Positions 49,145 through 59,121 of a stretch of DNA of 60,086 nt are shown piece after piece. The notes under the pieces were generated by a model. The model was not told where the DNA came from, searched no databases, and worked only from the letters and a program-made list of their open reading frames with translations. The translations under genes and the position numbers were made by a program. This DNA is from Ensifer sp. LC11 (GTDB lineage Bacteria > Pseudomonadota > Alphaproteobacteria > Rhizobiales > Rhizobiaceae): contig NZ_MBSO01000039.1 in NCBI RefSeq assembly GCF_001695835.1, positions 1 to 60,086 of the forward strand, written 5' to 3'. The first letter of the stretch is position 1; every line of letters begins with the position of its first letter.

Positions 49145-50389
49145 ATGCGCAAGTTGATGACGACGACGGCCGTTGTGGCGCTGATGATGGCGGCCACCGC
49201 CGCGCGCGCAGCCGAAAATGTAGAAGTTCTGCACTGGTGGACATCCGGTGGCGAAGCCGCCGCACTTGACGTTCTGAAGAAGGACCTGGAAAGCAAGGGT
49301 ATTTCCTGGACCGACATGCCGGTTGCCGGTGGTGGTGGTACCGAAGCGATGACCGTTCTGCGCGCTCGCGTTACCTCGGGCAACGCTCCGACCGCGGTGC
49401 AGATGCTCGGCTTCGACATTCTCGACTGGGCCAAGGAAGGTGCGCTCGGCAATCTCGACGAGACCGCTGCCAAGGAAGGCTGGGACAAGGTCGTCCCGAC
49501 GGCTCTACAGCAGTTCTCGAAGTATGACGGCCACTGGATTGCAGCGCCGGTCAACGTGCATTCGACCAACTGGGTCTGGATCAACAAGGCTGCCCTCGAC
49601 AAGGCCGGCGGCAAGGAACCGACCAACTGGGACGAACTGATTGCGCTGCTCGACAACTTCAAGGCCCAAGGGATCACGCCGATCGCCCATGGCGGCCAGC
49701 CCTGGCAGGATGCGACGATCTTCGACGCGGTCGTGCTTTCGCTCGGCACGGATTTCTACAAGCAGGCCTTTATCGACCTCGACCCGGCAGCGCTCGGCGG
49801 CGATAAGATGAAGGAAGCCTTCGATCGCATGACGAAGCTGCGCTCCTATGTCGACGACAACTTCTCGGGTCGCGACTGGAACCTCGCTTCCGCCATGGTC
49901 ATCGAGAACAAGGCCGGCCTGCAGTTCATGGGTGACTGGGCGAAGGGCGAGTTCCTGAAGGCCAAGAAGGTACCGGGCACTGATTTCGTCTGCATGCGCT
50001 TCCCGGGCACGCAAGGGTCGGTCACCTTCAACTCCGACCAGTTCGCGATGTTCAAGGTTGCTGACGACAAGGTTCCGGCCCAGCTCGCCATGGCTTCGGC
50101 GATCGAGAGCCCGACCTTCCAGTCGGCCTTCAACGTGGTCAAGGGTTCGGTTCCGGCCCGCACCGACGTTCCGGACACGGACTTCGACGCTTGCGGCAAG
50201 AAGGGCATCAAGGACCTCGCCGAAGCCAACACCAACGGCAAGCTCTTCGGTTCCATGGCCCATGGCCATGCCAACCCGGCTGCCGTCAAGAACGCGATCT
50301 ACGACGTGGTGACGCGTGAGTTCAACGGCGAACTGACGTCCGAAGAGGCCGTCAAGGAATTGGTCGCTGCCGTCGCGGCTGCGAAGTAA
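49145..50389 (+). CDS. Sugar ABC transporter substrate-binding protein (GtsA-like)
   Basis: A 414-residue periplasmic protein with a signal peptide [22 protein letters not shown] cut before [15 protein letters not shown]. The motifs [33 protein letters not shown] and [23 protein letters not shown] resemble GtsA-type glucose/mannose binding proteins of the CUT1 class, so a hexose, disaccharide or similar sugar is likely; the exact ligand is unknown. GGGAGG precedes the ATG. A stem-loop follows the stop, usual where the binding protein is made in excess over the permeases. Confidence 0.9.
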   Translation: MRKLMTTTAVVALMMAATAARAAENVEVLHWWTSGGEAAALDVLKKDLESKGISWTDMPVAGGGGTEAMTVLRARVTSGNAPTAVQMLGFDILDWAKEGALGNLDETAAKEGWDKVVPTALQQFSKYDGHWIAAPVNVHSTNWVWINKAALDKAGGKEPTNWDELIALLDNFKAQGITPIAHGGQPWQDATIFDAVVLSLGTDFYKQAFIDLDPAALGGDKMKEAFDRMTKLRSYVDDNFSGRDWNLASAMVIENKAGLQFMGDWAKGEFLKAKKVPGTDFVCMRFPGTQGSVTFNSDQFAMFKVADDKVPAQLAMASAIESPTFQSAFNVVKGSVPARTDVPDTDFDACGKKGIKDLAEANTNGKLFGSMAHGHANPAAVKNAIYDVVTREFNGELTSEEAVKELVAAVAAAK

Positions 50390-50399
50390 CGGGCTCGCT

Positions 50400-50422
50400 C
50401 CGGGGCGCCGCTAGCGCCCCGG
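50400..50422 (+). promoter_or_regulatory. Intercistronic stem-loop after the binding-protein gene
   Basis: CCGGGGCGC, loop CGCTA, GCGCCCCGG is a 9-bp perfect stem, 10 bp after the stop codon and within the 173-bp gap before the first permease gene. There is no T-run, so it is more likely an mRNA-stabilising or partial-termination element than a full terminator. Confidence 0.55.
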
Positions 50423-50562
50423 ACACCCACTCCGACATGCAAGCGCCGTCGAACCGCCGTGGCCAATGGGACGCGGGGAAGGGCGTTTTGATACCCAGAA
50501 CCTCGCGCGGTGCCGATATCAGGGTCTTCCCGGCGGCCGAGCGCCCGAAATGGTGAACGTCC

Positions 50563-51441
50563 ATGGATAGCCGCAGTCGACTGCAGGAACTGGTGCCGAA
50601 GCTGGTCCTTGCCCCGAGCTTCCTTATCGTCCTCGTCTTTGTTTACGGTTTCATCGCCTATACCGGCTTTCTGTCGATGACGGACAGCAAGATGCTGCCG
50701 TCCTACAATTTCGTGGGCTTCAGCAACTATGCGAAGCTGTGGGCGCTGCCGCACTGGTGGCGGGCGGTGAGCAACCTGGCGATCTTCGCCGTGCTCTACA
50801 TTGCCATCTGCTCCGTACTCGGCCTCGGCCTGGCGATCCTGCTCGACCAGAAGATCCGCGCCGAAGGGTTCTTAAGGCCGATCTATCTCTATCCCATGGC
50901 GCTCTCCTTCATCGTCACCGGCACCGCCTGGAAGTGGTTCCTCGACCCCGGCATCGGCCTGGAAAACACCATGCATCTCTGGGGCTGGGAGAGCTTCTCC
51001 TTCAACTGGATCAAGGATCGCAACTACGCGATCTACTGCGTCGTCATCGCCGCGGTCTGGCAGTCGACCGGTTTCATCATGGCCATGTTCCTGGCGGGGC
51101 TTCGCGGCGTCGACAACGAGATCATCAAGGCGGCGCAGATCGACGGCGCCAAGACCTCGACGATCTATCGCCGGATCATCATTCCCTTGATGCGGCCGGT
51201 GTTCCTCTCGGCTTTCGTCGTGCTCGCCCACCTCGCGATCAAGGCCTATGACCTGATCATCGCCTTGACCGGCGGTGGCCCGGGGCAGGCGACCGAACTG
51301 CCGGCGACCTTCATGTATTCCTACACCTTTACCCGCAACCAGATGGGCATCGGCGCGTCCTCGGCGATCATCATGCTGGTGATGATCTTCTCGATCATCG
51401 TTCCCTATCTCTACTCCGAAATCCGGGGAGCAAAACGCTGA
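50563..51441 (+). CDS. Sugar ABC transporter permease, MalF-type
   Basis: A 292-residue inner-membrane permease with about six helices. The EAA loop that docks the ATPase is visible as EIIKAAQIDGAKTSTIYRRIIIPLMRP. It forms the channel with the next gene product. Its stop overlaps the next start by one base (TGATG). Confidence 0.92.
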   Translation: MDSRSRLQELVPKLVLAPSFLIVLVFVYGFIAYTGFLSMTDSKMLPSYNFVGFSNYAKLWALPHWWRAVSNLAIFAVLYIAICSVLGLGLAILLDQKIRAEGFLRPIYLYPMALSFIVTGTAWKWFLDPGIGLENTMHLWGWESFSFNWIKDRNYAIYCVVIAAVWQSTGFIMAMFLAGLRGVDNEIIKAAQIDGAKTSTIYRRIIIPLMRPVFLSAFVVLAHLAIKAYDLIIALTGGGPGQATELPATFMYSYTFTRNQMGIGASSAIIMLVMIFSIIVPYLYSEIRGAKR

Positions 51442-52322
51442 TGAGCGCTCCGAGCCCAGACAACATCATCTCGCACAACCGCCTCACCCGGGCGCTGATC
51501 TATACCGCGCTGATCCTCTTTGCGCTGTATTCGCTGCTGCCGCTCTACGTGATGCTGGTCAACTCGCTGAAGCCGCTTGACGAGATCCGCCAGGGCGGCA
51601 TGCTCAACCTGCCGCAGACCTGGACGATCGAGCCCTGGCTTCAGGCCTGGTCGACGGCGCAGATCGGCGTGCAGCCGACCGGCCTCAAGCCCTTCTTCCT
51701 CAACTCGATCCTGATGGTCGTGCCGGCCGTGGCGATCTCGACGATCGTCGGCGCGCTCAATGGTTATGTGTTGACGAAATGGCGCTTTCCCGGTGCCAAC
51801 ATCTTCTTCGGCATGCTGCTGCTCTCGTGCTTCATCCCGTTCCAGATCGTGCTGATCCCGATGGCGCGCATCCTCGGCATCCTGGGGATCGCCGGCTCAA
51901 TCTGGGGCCTGATCATGGTTCACGTGGTCTACGGTATCGGCTTCACAACGCTCTATTTCCGCAACTACTACGAGGCGTTTCCGACTGAGCTGGTGCGTGC
52001 GGCCCAGATCGATGGCGCGAGCTTCTTCCAGATCTTCTGGCGCATCCTGCTGCCGTCCTCCGGCCCGATCATCGTCGTTTCGGTCATCTGGCAGTTCACC
52101 AACATCTGGAACGACTTCCTGTTCGGCGCGTCCTTCTCAGGGCCCTATTCAACGCCGATGACGGTCGCGCTCAACAACCTCGTTTCGTCCTCGACTGGCG
52201 TCAAGGAATACAACGTTCATTTCGCGGGCGCGATCCTCGCCGCCCTGCCAACGCTCATCGTCTACATCGTGTCCGGCCGCTACTTCGTTCGCGGGCTGAT
52301 GTCGGGCGCCGTGAAAGGATAA
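51441..52322 (+). CDS. Sugar ABC transporter permease, MalG-type
   Basis: A 293-residue partner permease. The first helix is ALIYTALILFALYSLLPLYVMLVNSLKP, typical of CUT1 MalG-type subunits, and the EAA loop is ELVRAAQIDGASFFQIFWRILLPSSGP. The N-terminus is cytoplasmic and polar. Four bases separate it from the ATPase gene. Confidence 0.92.
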   Translation: MSAPSPDNIISHNRLTRALIYTALILFALYSLLPLYVMLVNSLKPLDEIRQGGMLNLPQTWTIEPWLQAWSTAQIGVQPTGLKPFFLNSILMVVPAVAISTIVGALNGYVLTKWRFPGANIFFGMLLLSCFIPFQIVLIPMARILGILGIAGSIWGLIMVHVVYGIGFTTLYFRNYYEAFPTELVRAAQIDGASFFQIFWRILLPSSGPIIVVSVIWQFTNIWNDFLFGASFSGPYSTPMTVALNNLVSSSTGVKEYNVHFAGAILAALPTLIVYIVSGRYFVRGLMSGAVKG

Positions 52323-52326
52323 GCTC

Positions 52327-53439
52327 ATGTCTTTCTTGAAAATCAGCAATCTGCGCAAATCCTACGGCTCGCTCGAGATCCTGAAGGACATCAATCTGGA
52401 GATCGAAAAGGGCGGCTTCCTCGTGCTCGTCGGCCCCTCCGGCTGCGGCAAGTCCACCCTGCTCAACACCATCGCCGGGCTGGAGCCGATCACCTCGGGC
52501 GAGATCGCCATCAACGGACGGTCGGTTGCCGATCTGCATCCCTCCAAGCGCGACATCGCCATGGTGTTCCAGTCCTACGCGCTCTATCCGAACATGACGG
52601 TCGCCGGAAACATTGCCTTCGGCATGGAGATTCGCGGCGTGCCGAAAGAGGAGCGCGAGAAGGCGATCAAGCAGGTCGCCGACATGCTGCAGATCGGCCA
52701 TCTGCTCGACCGCAAGCCGAGCCAGCTTTCCGGCGGTCAGCGCCAGCGCGTCGCCATGGGCCGCGCGCTGGTACGCAACCCGCAGGTCTTCCTGTTCGAC
52801 GAGCCGCTTTCGAACCTCGATGCCAAGCTGCGTGTCGACATGCGCACGGAGATCAAGCGCCTGCACCATCGCATGAAGACGACGATCGTCTACGTCACCC
52901 ACGACCAGATCGAGGCGATGACGCTGGCGACCAAGATCGCGGTCTTGAAGGACGGCGTGCTGCAGCAGTTCGGAACGCCGGCGGATATCTACAACAATCC
53001 GGCCAACATGTTCGTGGCCGACTTCATGGGCTCGCCGGCCATGAACCTGTTGACGGCGCGCATCGAAAAGAGCGGTTCCGACGTTGCCGTCACGCTCGCG
53101 CGCCCGAACGCCGAGCCGATGAAGCTGGCGGTGCCGCATAACGGCGCCCTTGCCGCCTATGCCGGCAAGGACGTCGTCTTCGGCATCCGTCCGGAAGCGC
53201 TGACCGATCCTGACGGGGCCGACCGCAATGCCAAGGCGATCGTCGAAGGCGATTGCCTGATCGAAGTGGTCGAGCCCGCCGGTTCCGATACTTTCGCGGT
53301 GACCCGTCTCGGCGGCAAGGAGGTCGTTGCTCGCCTGCGCGCCGATGCGCGCATCGCCCCCGGCCAGACCTCGCGGCTTGCCTTCAACCTCGACAAGGCG
53401 GTGTTCTTCGACCCGCAGAGCCAGCAGCGGATCGCGTAA
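52327..53439 (+). CDS. Sugar ABC transporter ATP-binding protein (UgpC/MsmK-type)
   Basis: A 370-residue ATPase. Walker A is GPSGCGKST (residues 36-44), the signature is LSGGQRQRVAMGRAL, Walker B is VFLFDEPLSNLD and the switch His is in YVTHDQIEAMTLA. The C-terminal ~130 residues are the TOBE/OB regulatory domain (VVFGIRPEALTDPDG). It energises the two permeases. The GMC oxidoreductase gene begins six bases after its stop, so transport and the first oxidation are one operon. Confidence 0.94.
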   Translation: MSFLKISNLRKSYGSLEILKDINLEIEKGGFLVLVGPSGCGKSTLLNTIAGLEPITSGEIAINGRSVADLHPSKRDIAMVFQSYALYPNMTVAGNIAFGMEIRGVPKEEREKAIKQVADMLQIGHLLDRKPSQLSGGQRQRVAMGRALVRNPQVFLFDEPLSNLDAKLRVDMRTEIKRLHHRMKTTIVYVTHDQIEAMTLATKIAVLKDGVLQQFGTPADIYNNPANMFVADFMGSPAMNLLTARIEKSGSDVAVTLARPNAEPMKLAVPHNGALAAYAGKDVVFGIRPEALTDPDGADRNAKAIVEGDCLIEVVEPAGSDTFAVTRLGGKEVVARLRADARIAPGQTSRLAFNLDKAVFFDPQSQQRIA

Positions 53440-53445
53440 CCGACG

Positions 53446-54945
53446 ATGCAGACGCAGCCGGATATCGTCATCATCGGGTCGGGGATTGGCGGCTCCACCC
53501 TTGCGGCGGGACTTGCCGGATCAGGTGCTCGCATAGCCATACTCGAACGTGGCGAACGCCTGCCCGACACACCGGAAGCGCGCAGCTATAGCTCGATCTT
53601 CGTCAAGGGCCATTTCCGACCCAAGGAGATGTGGCGTGAAGCTGATGGTACGGAGTTCAATCCGGGAAACTTCTATTTCGTCGGCGGCAATTCCAAACTC
53701 TTCGGCGCGGTGCTCCTGCGCTACCGTGCCGAGGATTTCACCGAGATGCAGCATCTCGGCGGCATCTCGCCTGCCTGGCCCTTTCCGTACGAAGAGCTGG
53801 AGCCGTGGTACGGCAAGGCCGAGCAATTGTTCGAGGTGCGCGGCGAACTGGGCCAGGACCCGACCGAGCCGTTCCACGCCACGCCTTACCCTCACGGTCC
53901 GGTGCCGGACGAGCCCGCCATCGCCCGCGCTCGCGCCGAGCTGAAGGCGCAGGGGCTCAACCCGGCGACGCTGCCGCTTGGTGTCGACATCGACACGTGG
54001 CTCGCCGGCGGGCGCACGCCATGGGACGGGTTTCCGAATACCGGTAAGGGCAAGAAGGATGCGGAGACCGCATCGCTTGCCGCCGCAATGAATGATCCGA
54101 ACATCGAGCTGATCACGTCAGCGCATGTCGACACGCTGGAGGCCGGTCCGGGCGGCCGGATCGAGGCAATCCACTACACCCACCGGGGCGAGAAGAAGAA
54201 GCTGTCGCCGAAGCTGGTGATCCTGTCGGCGGGTGCGATCAACTCAGCCGCCATCCTTTTGCGCTCCGGTGACGGTAAGGGCTTGGCCAACGCCTCCGAC
54301 CAGGTCGGACGCAACTTCATGAACCACAATTGCAGCGCCATGCTGGCGATCAATCCGTTCAAGCGCAATGACAGCATCTACCAGAAGACGCTGATGTTGA
54401 ACGACTATTACCTGACCGGGGGCAGGGGCGGTTTGCCACTCGGCAACGTCCAGCTGCTCGGCAAGATCAACGGCGACATCCTCAAGGCCAATGCACCGGT
54501 CTGGGCGCCGCGTTTCGCCTTCGACTTGATGGCCGGTCACGCGGTCGACTGGTACATGATGACGGAGGATCTGCCGAACCCGGAAAGTCGCATCATGGTC
54601 GACGGCAAGGGCATCATCATGCAGTGGCGGCGCTCCAACATGGAGGCGCTTTCCGGGCTCGAAGCGAAGATGCGCGCGCACTTCAAGGCGGCTGGCTATC
54701 CGATCGTGCTTTCCCAGGCCTTCGACAAGCGCACGCCGTCGCACCAGTGCGGCACGGTGCGGATGGGCACGGACCCGAAGGATGCGCCGCTCGATGTCTA
54801 TTGCCGGGCCTTCGAGCATCCGAACCTCTTCGTCGTCGATGCCGGCTTCCTGCCGACCTCAGCCGCTGTCAACCCGGCGCTGACGGTTGCCGCCCAGGCG
54901 CTGCGCGTCGCCGACCATATCGCCACGAAGGAGATCCGATCATGA
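53446..54945 (+). CDS. GMC-family FAD-dependent oxidoreductase 1
   Basis: A 499-residue GMC oxidoreductase. DIVIIGSGIGGSTLAAGLAG is the FAD dinucleotide loop, YFVGGNSKLFGAVLLRYR the second FAD contact, and the catalytic His and Asn lie in SHQCGTVRMGTDP and AAVNPALTVAAQALRVADH. It resembles sugar dehydrogenases of the pyranose-oxidase/gluconate-dehydrogenase side of the family. No Tat or Sec signal is seen, so it is cytoplasmic or needs a partner. It is co-transcribed with the ABC importer, so it likely acts on the imported sugar. Confidence 0.88.
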   Translation: MQTQPDIVIIGSGIGGSTLAAGLAGSGARIAILERGERLPDTPEARSYSSIFVKGHFRPKEMWREADGTEFNPGNFYFVGGNSKLFGAVLLRYRAEDFTEMQHLGGISPAWPFPYEELEPWYGKAEQLFEVRGELGQDPTEPFHATPYPHGPVPDEPAIARARAELKAQGLNPATLPLGVDIDTWLAGGRTPWDGFPNTGKGKKDAETASLAAAMNDPNIELITSAHVDTLEAGPGGRIEAIHYTHRGEKKKLSPKLVILSAGAINSAAILLRSGDGKGLANASDQVGRNFMNHNCSAMLAINPFKRNDSIYQKTLMLNDYYLTGGRGGLPLGNVQLLGKINGDILKANAPVWAPRFAFDLMAGHAVDWYMMTEDLPNPESRIMVDGKGIIMQWRRSNMEALSGLEAKMRAHFKAAGYPIVLSQAFDKRTPSHQCGTVRMGTDPKDAPLDVYCRAFEHPNLFVVDAGFLPTSAAVNPALTVAAQALRVADHIATKEIRS

Positions 54946-55721
54946 CGTCATCGACGCGCCCCGTCGCCGTCGTCACCGGCGGCCGCCGCGGCATCGGTCT
55001 CGGCGTTGCCCGTGCGCTTGCGCGAGAAGGGTTCGACATCGCCATCACCGGTCTAGGGACGGCAGACGGCGCCACGGCTCAGACGCTCGCCGAACTGTCG
55101 GGTGACGGCGGCCGCGCGATCTACATCGAAGCCAACCTCGCCGATGTCGGTGGTCATGCCGCAACCGTCGAGCGTGTCCACGCCGAACTCGGCCCGATCC
55201 GTTGCCTGGTCAACAATGCCGGCATCGCCTCGGTCGTCCGGGGTGATTTCCTCGACCTGCTGCCGGAGAATTTCGATGCGATCGTCGCCACCAACCTGCG
55301 CGGCACGGTGTTCTTCACCCAGGCCGTTTTGGTGTCGATGCTGACCGATCCGGCCGATCTGACGCCGCGGTCGATTATCAACATCACCTCGGTCTCGGCG
55401 ACGATGACATCGCCCGAGCGGCTTGACTATTGCATGACCAAGGCCGGGCTTGCCGCCTTCAGCCAGGGGTTGGCGCTTCGCCTTGCCAATACCGGCATCT
55501 CGGTCTTCGAGATCCGCCCGGGCATCATCCGCTCCGACATGACCGCCGGTGTCTCGACGAAGTACGATACGTTGATCGATGGCGGACTGGTGCCGATGCG
55601 GCGCTGGGGCGAGCCCGATGATATCGGCAACATCGCGGCGGGGCTTGCCGGCGGCAAGTTCGGCTTTGCCACCGGCTCGGTCATCCAGGCGGATGGCGGC
55701 CTTTCGATCGGCCGGCTCTAG
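54942..55721 (+). CDS. SDR-family oxidoreductase
   Basis: A 259-residue classical short-chain dehydrogenase. VVTGGRRGIGLGVARALA is the NAD(P) loop, NNAGIA the structural motif, and Ser in ITSVSAT with YCMTKAG supply the catalytic Ser-Tyr-Lys. The closing VIQADGGLSIGRL is typical. A 4-bp overlap with the preceding GMC gene couples the two. It would reduce or oxidise a keto or hydroxyl sugar intermediate. Confidence 0.9.
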   Translation: MTSSTRPVAVVTGGRRGIGLGVARALAREGFDIAITGLGTADGATAQTLAELSGDGGRAIYIEANLADVGGHAATVERVHAELGPIRCLVNNAGIASVVRGDFLDLLPENFDAIVATNLRGTVFFTQAVLVSMLTDPADLTPRSIINITSVSATMTSPERLDYCMTKAGLAAFSQGLALRLANTGISVFEIRPGIIRSDMTAGVSTKYDTLIDGGLVPMRRWGEPDDIGNIAAGLAGGKFGFATGSVIQADGGLSIGRL

Positions 55722-55782
55722 GAAGCAGGCAGGACATACGAACGCTCGCAAGCGGGCAGGCTTTGGAGTTATCACGCCGAAA

Positions 55783-55800
55783 ATTTGGAACGTTCCAAAT
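55783..55800. promoter_or_regulatory. LacI-type operator C upstream of the second GMC gene
   Basis: ATTTGGAACGTTCCAAAT is a perfect 18-bp palindrome sharing the core TTGGAACGTTCCAA with the site upstream of lacI1, 14 kb away. It ends 26 bp before the start codon, so this gene appears to have its own promoter controlled by LacI regulator 1 rather than by the nearer LacI 2. Confidence 0.75.
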
Positions 55801-55826
55801 GACGGGCGGCGGAGGAAGACAGGGAA

Positions 55827-57482
55827 ATGACCTACGACTATATCATCACCGGCGCCGGTCCGGCCGGCTGCGTTCTTGCCAACCGGCTCTCCGAGGATCC
55901 GTCGGTCCGCGTTCTCTTGCTGGAAGCCGGTGGCGGCGACTGGAACCCGCTGTTCCACATGCCGGCGGGCTTCGCCAAGATGACCAAGGGCGTCGCGAGC
56001 TGGGGCTGGGAGACCGTGCCGCAGAAACACATGAAGGGCAGGGTGCTGCGCTATACCCAGGCCAAGGTTGTCGGTGGGGGCTCGTCGATCAACGCCCAGC
56101 TCTATACCCGCGGCAACGCCGCTGATTATGACCTCTGGGCCTCGGAGGATGGCTGCGCCGGGTGGGATTATCGCAGCGTGCTTCCCTACTTCAAGCGCTG
56201 CGAGGACAACCAGCGTTTCGCCGACGACTACCACGCCTATGGCGGGCCGCTCGGGGTCTCGATGCCGGTTTCGGCGCTGCCGATCTGCGATGCCTATATC
56301 CGCGCCGGCCAGGAACTCGGCATTCCCTACAACCATGATTTCAACGGCCGCCAGCAGGCGGGCGTCGGCTTCTACCAGCTGACCCAGCGCAACCGCCGCC
56401 GCTCCAGCGCATCGCTCGCCTATCTCTCGCCGATCAAGGATCGCCGCAACCTGACGGTCCGCACCGGCGCGCGTGTCGCCCGGATCGTCCTTGAGGGCAC
56501 CCGCGCCGTCGGCGTCGAAGTCGTCACTGGCAAGGGCAGCGAGATCATCCGGGCGGATCGCGAAGTGCTCGTCTCCTCCGGCGCCATCGGTTCGCCGAAG
56601 CTGCTCCTGCAGTCCGGTATCGGTCCGGCCGATCACCTGAAATCGGTGGGTGTCTCGGTGAAGCACGACCTGCCCGGTGTCGGCGGCAACCTGCAGGACC
56701 ACCTCGATCTCTTCGTCATTTCCGAATGCACCGGCGATCACACCTATGATGGCGTGGCGAAACTCCATCGTACGCTATGGGCTGGCCTGCAATATGTGCT
56801 GTTCCGTTCGGGTCCAGTCGCCTCCTCGCTCTTTGAGACCGGCGGCTTCTGGTATGCCGATCCCAACGCCCGTTCGCCGGATATCCAGTTCCACCTGGGG
56901 CTTGGCTCCGGCATCGAGGCCGGCGTCGAAAAGCTGAAGAATGCCGGCGTGACGCTGAACTCCGCCTATTTGCATCCGCGCTCGCGCGGCACGGTCCGGC
57001 TTTCCTCCTCCGATCCGGCGGCAGCGCCACTGATCGATCCCAATTACTGGGAGGACCCGCACGATCGCAAGATGTCGATCGAAGGGTTGAAGATCGCCCG
57101 CGAGATCATGCAGCAGGCGGCGCTGAAGCCCTTCGTGCTGGCAGAGCGTCTGCCGGGCAACTCGGTCATGAGCGATGAGCAGTTCTTCGATTACGGCTGC
57201 GCCAATGCCAAGACCGACCACCACCCGGTCGGCACCTGCAAGATGGGCACGGACGCCATGGCCGTGGTCGGTCTTGACCTCAAGGTGCGCGGACTGGAAG
57301 GTCTGCGCGTCTGCGACAGCTCGGTGATGCCGCGCGTTCCCTCTTGCAACACCAACGGGCCGACGATCATGATGGGGGAGAAGGGCGCCGACATCATTCG
57401 CGAGCGCCAGCCTTTGCCGCCAGCGATCTTCGCCCACGAACGTAACGACAGCCGCCCGCGCGCCCGCGCCGATATCCGTTGA
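55827..57482 (+). CDS. GMC-family oxidoreductase 2 (choline dehydrogenase-like)
   Basis: A 551-residue GMC enzyme of the choline/alcohol dehydrogenase branch. YDYIITGAGPAGCVLANRLS is the FAD loop, KVVGGGSSINAQLYTRG the GMC signature 1, SSGAIGSPKLLLQSGIGPA signature 2, and the catalytic pair lies in DHHPVGTCKMG and SCNTNGPTIMMGEK. It oxidises an alcohol group, with electrons going to the respiratory chain or another acceptor. The substrate is unknown. It starts a three-gene operon with the Dabb and glycerate kinase genes. Confidence 0.9.
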   Translation: MTYDYIITGAGPAGCVLANRLSEDPSVRVLLLEAGGGDWNPLFHMPAGFAKMTKGVASWGWETVPQKHMKGRVLRYTQAKVVGGGSSINAQLYTRGNAADYDLWASEDGCAGWDYRSVLPYFKRCEDNQRFADDYHAYGGPLGVSMPVSALPICDAYIRAGQELGIPYNHDFNGRQQAGVGFYQLTQRNRRRSSASLAYLSPIKDRRNLTVRTGARVARIVLEGTRAVGVEVVTGKGSEIIRADREVLVSSGAIGSPKLLLQSGIGPADHLKSVGVSVKHDLPGVGGNLQDHLDLFVISECTGDHTYDGVAKLHRTLWAGLQYVLFRSGPVASSLFETGGFWYADPNARSPDIQFHLGLGSGIEAGVEKLKNAGVTLNSAYLHPRSRGTVRLSSSDPAAAPLIDPNYWEDPHDRKMSIEGLKIAREIMQQAALKPFVLAERLPGNSVMSDEQFFDYGCANAKTDHHPVGTCKMGTDAMAVVGLDLKVRGLEGLRVCDSSVMPRVPSCNTNGPTIMMGEKGADIIRERQPLPPAIFAHERNDSRPRARADIR

Positions 57483-57488
57483 GGTCCC

Positions 57489-57806
57489 ATGATCCGCCAC
57501 TGCGTCTTCATCCGTTTCCGTCCTGAAATCACCAGCGGGGAGAAGGCGGCGATCTTCGACGAGATCGTCGCGCTGAAGTCCCGGCTGCCCGGGTTCATGG
57601 CGGCCCATATCGGCGGCAATGTCAGCCCGGAAGTGGGCATGGACAAGGGCCATGGACTGGGGTTCATCGTCGACTTCACTGACGCGGCAGCGCGCGACGC
57701 CTATCTGGAAGACGAGGAACATCGCAAGACCGGTGCCAAGATCGTGGCCGCAGCCGAGGGCGGCATTGCCGGCATCTTCGTCTACGACCTCGAAATTCCC
57801 GGCTGA
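57489..57806 (+). CDS. Dabb (stress-responsive alpha/beta-barrel) domain protein
   Basis: A 105-residue single-domain protein. MIRHCVFIRFRPEITSGEK and the central HGLGFIVDFTDAAARDAYLEDEEH match the Dabb dimeric ferredoxin-like fold. Such proteins are often small accessory or cyclase-like enzymes in catabolic operons. It is six bases after the GMC gene and eight before the kinase gene. No reaction can be assigned. Confidence 0.85.
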   Translation: MIRHCVFIRFRPEITSGEKAAIFDEIVALKSRLPGFMAAHIGGNVSPEVGMDKGHGLGFIVDFTDAAARDAYLEDEEHRKTGAKIVAAAEGGIAGIFVYDLEIPG

Positions 57807-57814
57807 GTGACGCC

Positions 57815-59080
57815 ATGATCGACGCACGCCCCTTCCTGACCCGACTTTTCGAGGAGGCCGTCAGAGCCGCCGATCCCTATGAGGCGATCAAGGCGCACCT
57901 GCCCGATCCGCCGAAAGGGCGGACCGTGGTCGTTGGCGCCGGCAAGGCGGCGAGCCAGATGGCGGCTGCCTTCGAAAAACTCTGGCAGCATCCGTTCAGC
58001 GGCACGGTGGTGGCGCGCCACGGACCGGTGGAGCGGTGCGAGACAATCACGGTGCTGCAATCCGCCCATCCGGTGCCGGACGAAGCGGGGCTTGCCGCCT
58101 CGGATGCCTTGCTCAAGACTGTGGCTGAACTGACGCCCGACGATCTGGTCATAGCCCTGATTTCGGGCGGCGGATCGGCGCTGCTGCCCGCACCGCCCGA
58201 GGGTTTGACGCTTGCCGACGAGATCGCCGTCAACAGGGCGCTGCTTGCCTCGGGTGCACCGATCTCGGCGATGAACATCGTGCGCAAGCACGTGTCGCGG
58301 ATCAAGGGCGGACGGCTCGCTGCGGCGGCTTTCCCGGCGCGTGTCGTCAGCCTGGTGGTCTCCGACGTGCCCGGCGACAACCCGGCCTTCGTCGCCTCCG
58401 GACCCACCGTTCCGGATCGTAGTACGCCGCACGAGGCGCTCGATATCGTCGTTCGCTATCGCATGGAACTTCCGGACGCGGTGATGACGCATCTGCGCTC
58501 GGATCGAGCAAAGGCGCCCGATCCTGACGATCCACGCTTTGGCAGGCATGAATGTCACGTGATCGCTTCGGCTGCCGTCTCGCTCGAAGCGGCCGCGGCC
58601 AAAGCACGCGAACTCGGCGTCGAGGCGCGCATTCTTTCCGATGCGATCGAGGGCGAGGCGCGTGATATCGGCCGCATGCATGCGGCACTGGCGCGTGAGG
58701 TGGCGCTCCGCAACCGGCCCTTCGACAAACCGGTGGTGCTGCTTTCCGGCGGCGAGACCACCGTGACCATCTCAGGCAAGGACTATGGCAAGGGCGGGCG
58801 CAACAGCGAATTCCTGCTGTCGCTGGCACTCGATATCGATGGGGTGTCGGGCATCGATGCGCTCGCCGCCGATACGGATGGCATCGATGGTTCGGAGGAC
58901 AATGCGGGGGCCTTTGCCGATGGCGGCAGCATCACCCGCATGCGCGCCGCTGGCATCGATCCGCGTCTGCATCTCGCCCGACATGATGCCTGGTCTGCCT
59001 TTCACGCGAGTGGCGATCTGTTCGTGCCCGGACCGACCGGGACGAATGTCAACGATTTCCGGGCGCTGCTAATTGTCTGA
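57815..59080 (+). CDS. ttuD: Glycerate 2-kinase (MOFRL family, TtuD/GckA-like)
   Basis: A 421-residue kinase. The N-terminal domain has TVVVGAGKAASQMAAAFE and LVIALISGGGSALLPAPP, and the C-terminal MOFRL domain has LSGGETTVTISGKDYGKGGRNSEF, DALAADTDGIDGSEDNAGAF and FVPGPTGTNVNDFRALLI. It converts D-glycerate to 2-phosphoglycerate, feeding lower glycolysis. Its position at the end of the operator-C operon implies that the catabolic pathway produces glycerate or hydroxypyruvate. Confidence 0.92.
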   Translation: MIDARPFLTRLFEEAVRAADPYEAIKAHLPDPPKGRTVVVGAGKAASQMAAAFEKLWQHPFSGTVVARHGPVERCETITVLQSAHPVPDEAGLAASDALLKTVAELTPDDLVIALISGGGSALLPAPPEGLTLADEIAVNRALLASGAPISAMNIVRKHVSRIKGGRLAAAAFPARVVSLVVSDVPGDNPAFVASGPTVPDRSTPHEALDIVVRYRMELPDAVMTHLRSDRAKAPDPDDPRFGRHECHVIASAAVSLEAAAAKARELGVEARILSDAIEGEARDIGRMHAALAREVALRNRPFDKPVVLLSGGETTVTISGKDYGKGGRNSEFLLSLALDIDGVSGIDALAADTDGIDGSEDNAGAFADGGSITRMRAAGIDPRLHLARHDAWSAFHASGDLFVPGPTGTNVNDFRALLIV

Positions 59081-59121
59081 CTGGGTGATGTAAATACCTT
59101 AGGACTGACGTTCTTAGATAC

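Noticed and set aside
58549-58564. CACGTGA inside the glycerate kinase gene as a parS site
   Set aside because: The flanks do not match parS and the core alone is expected by chance.
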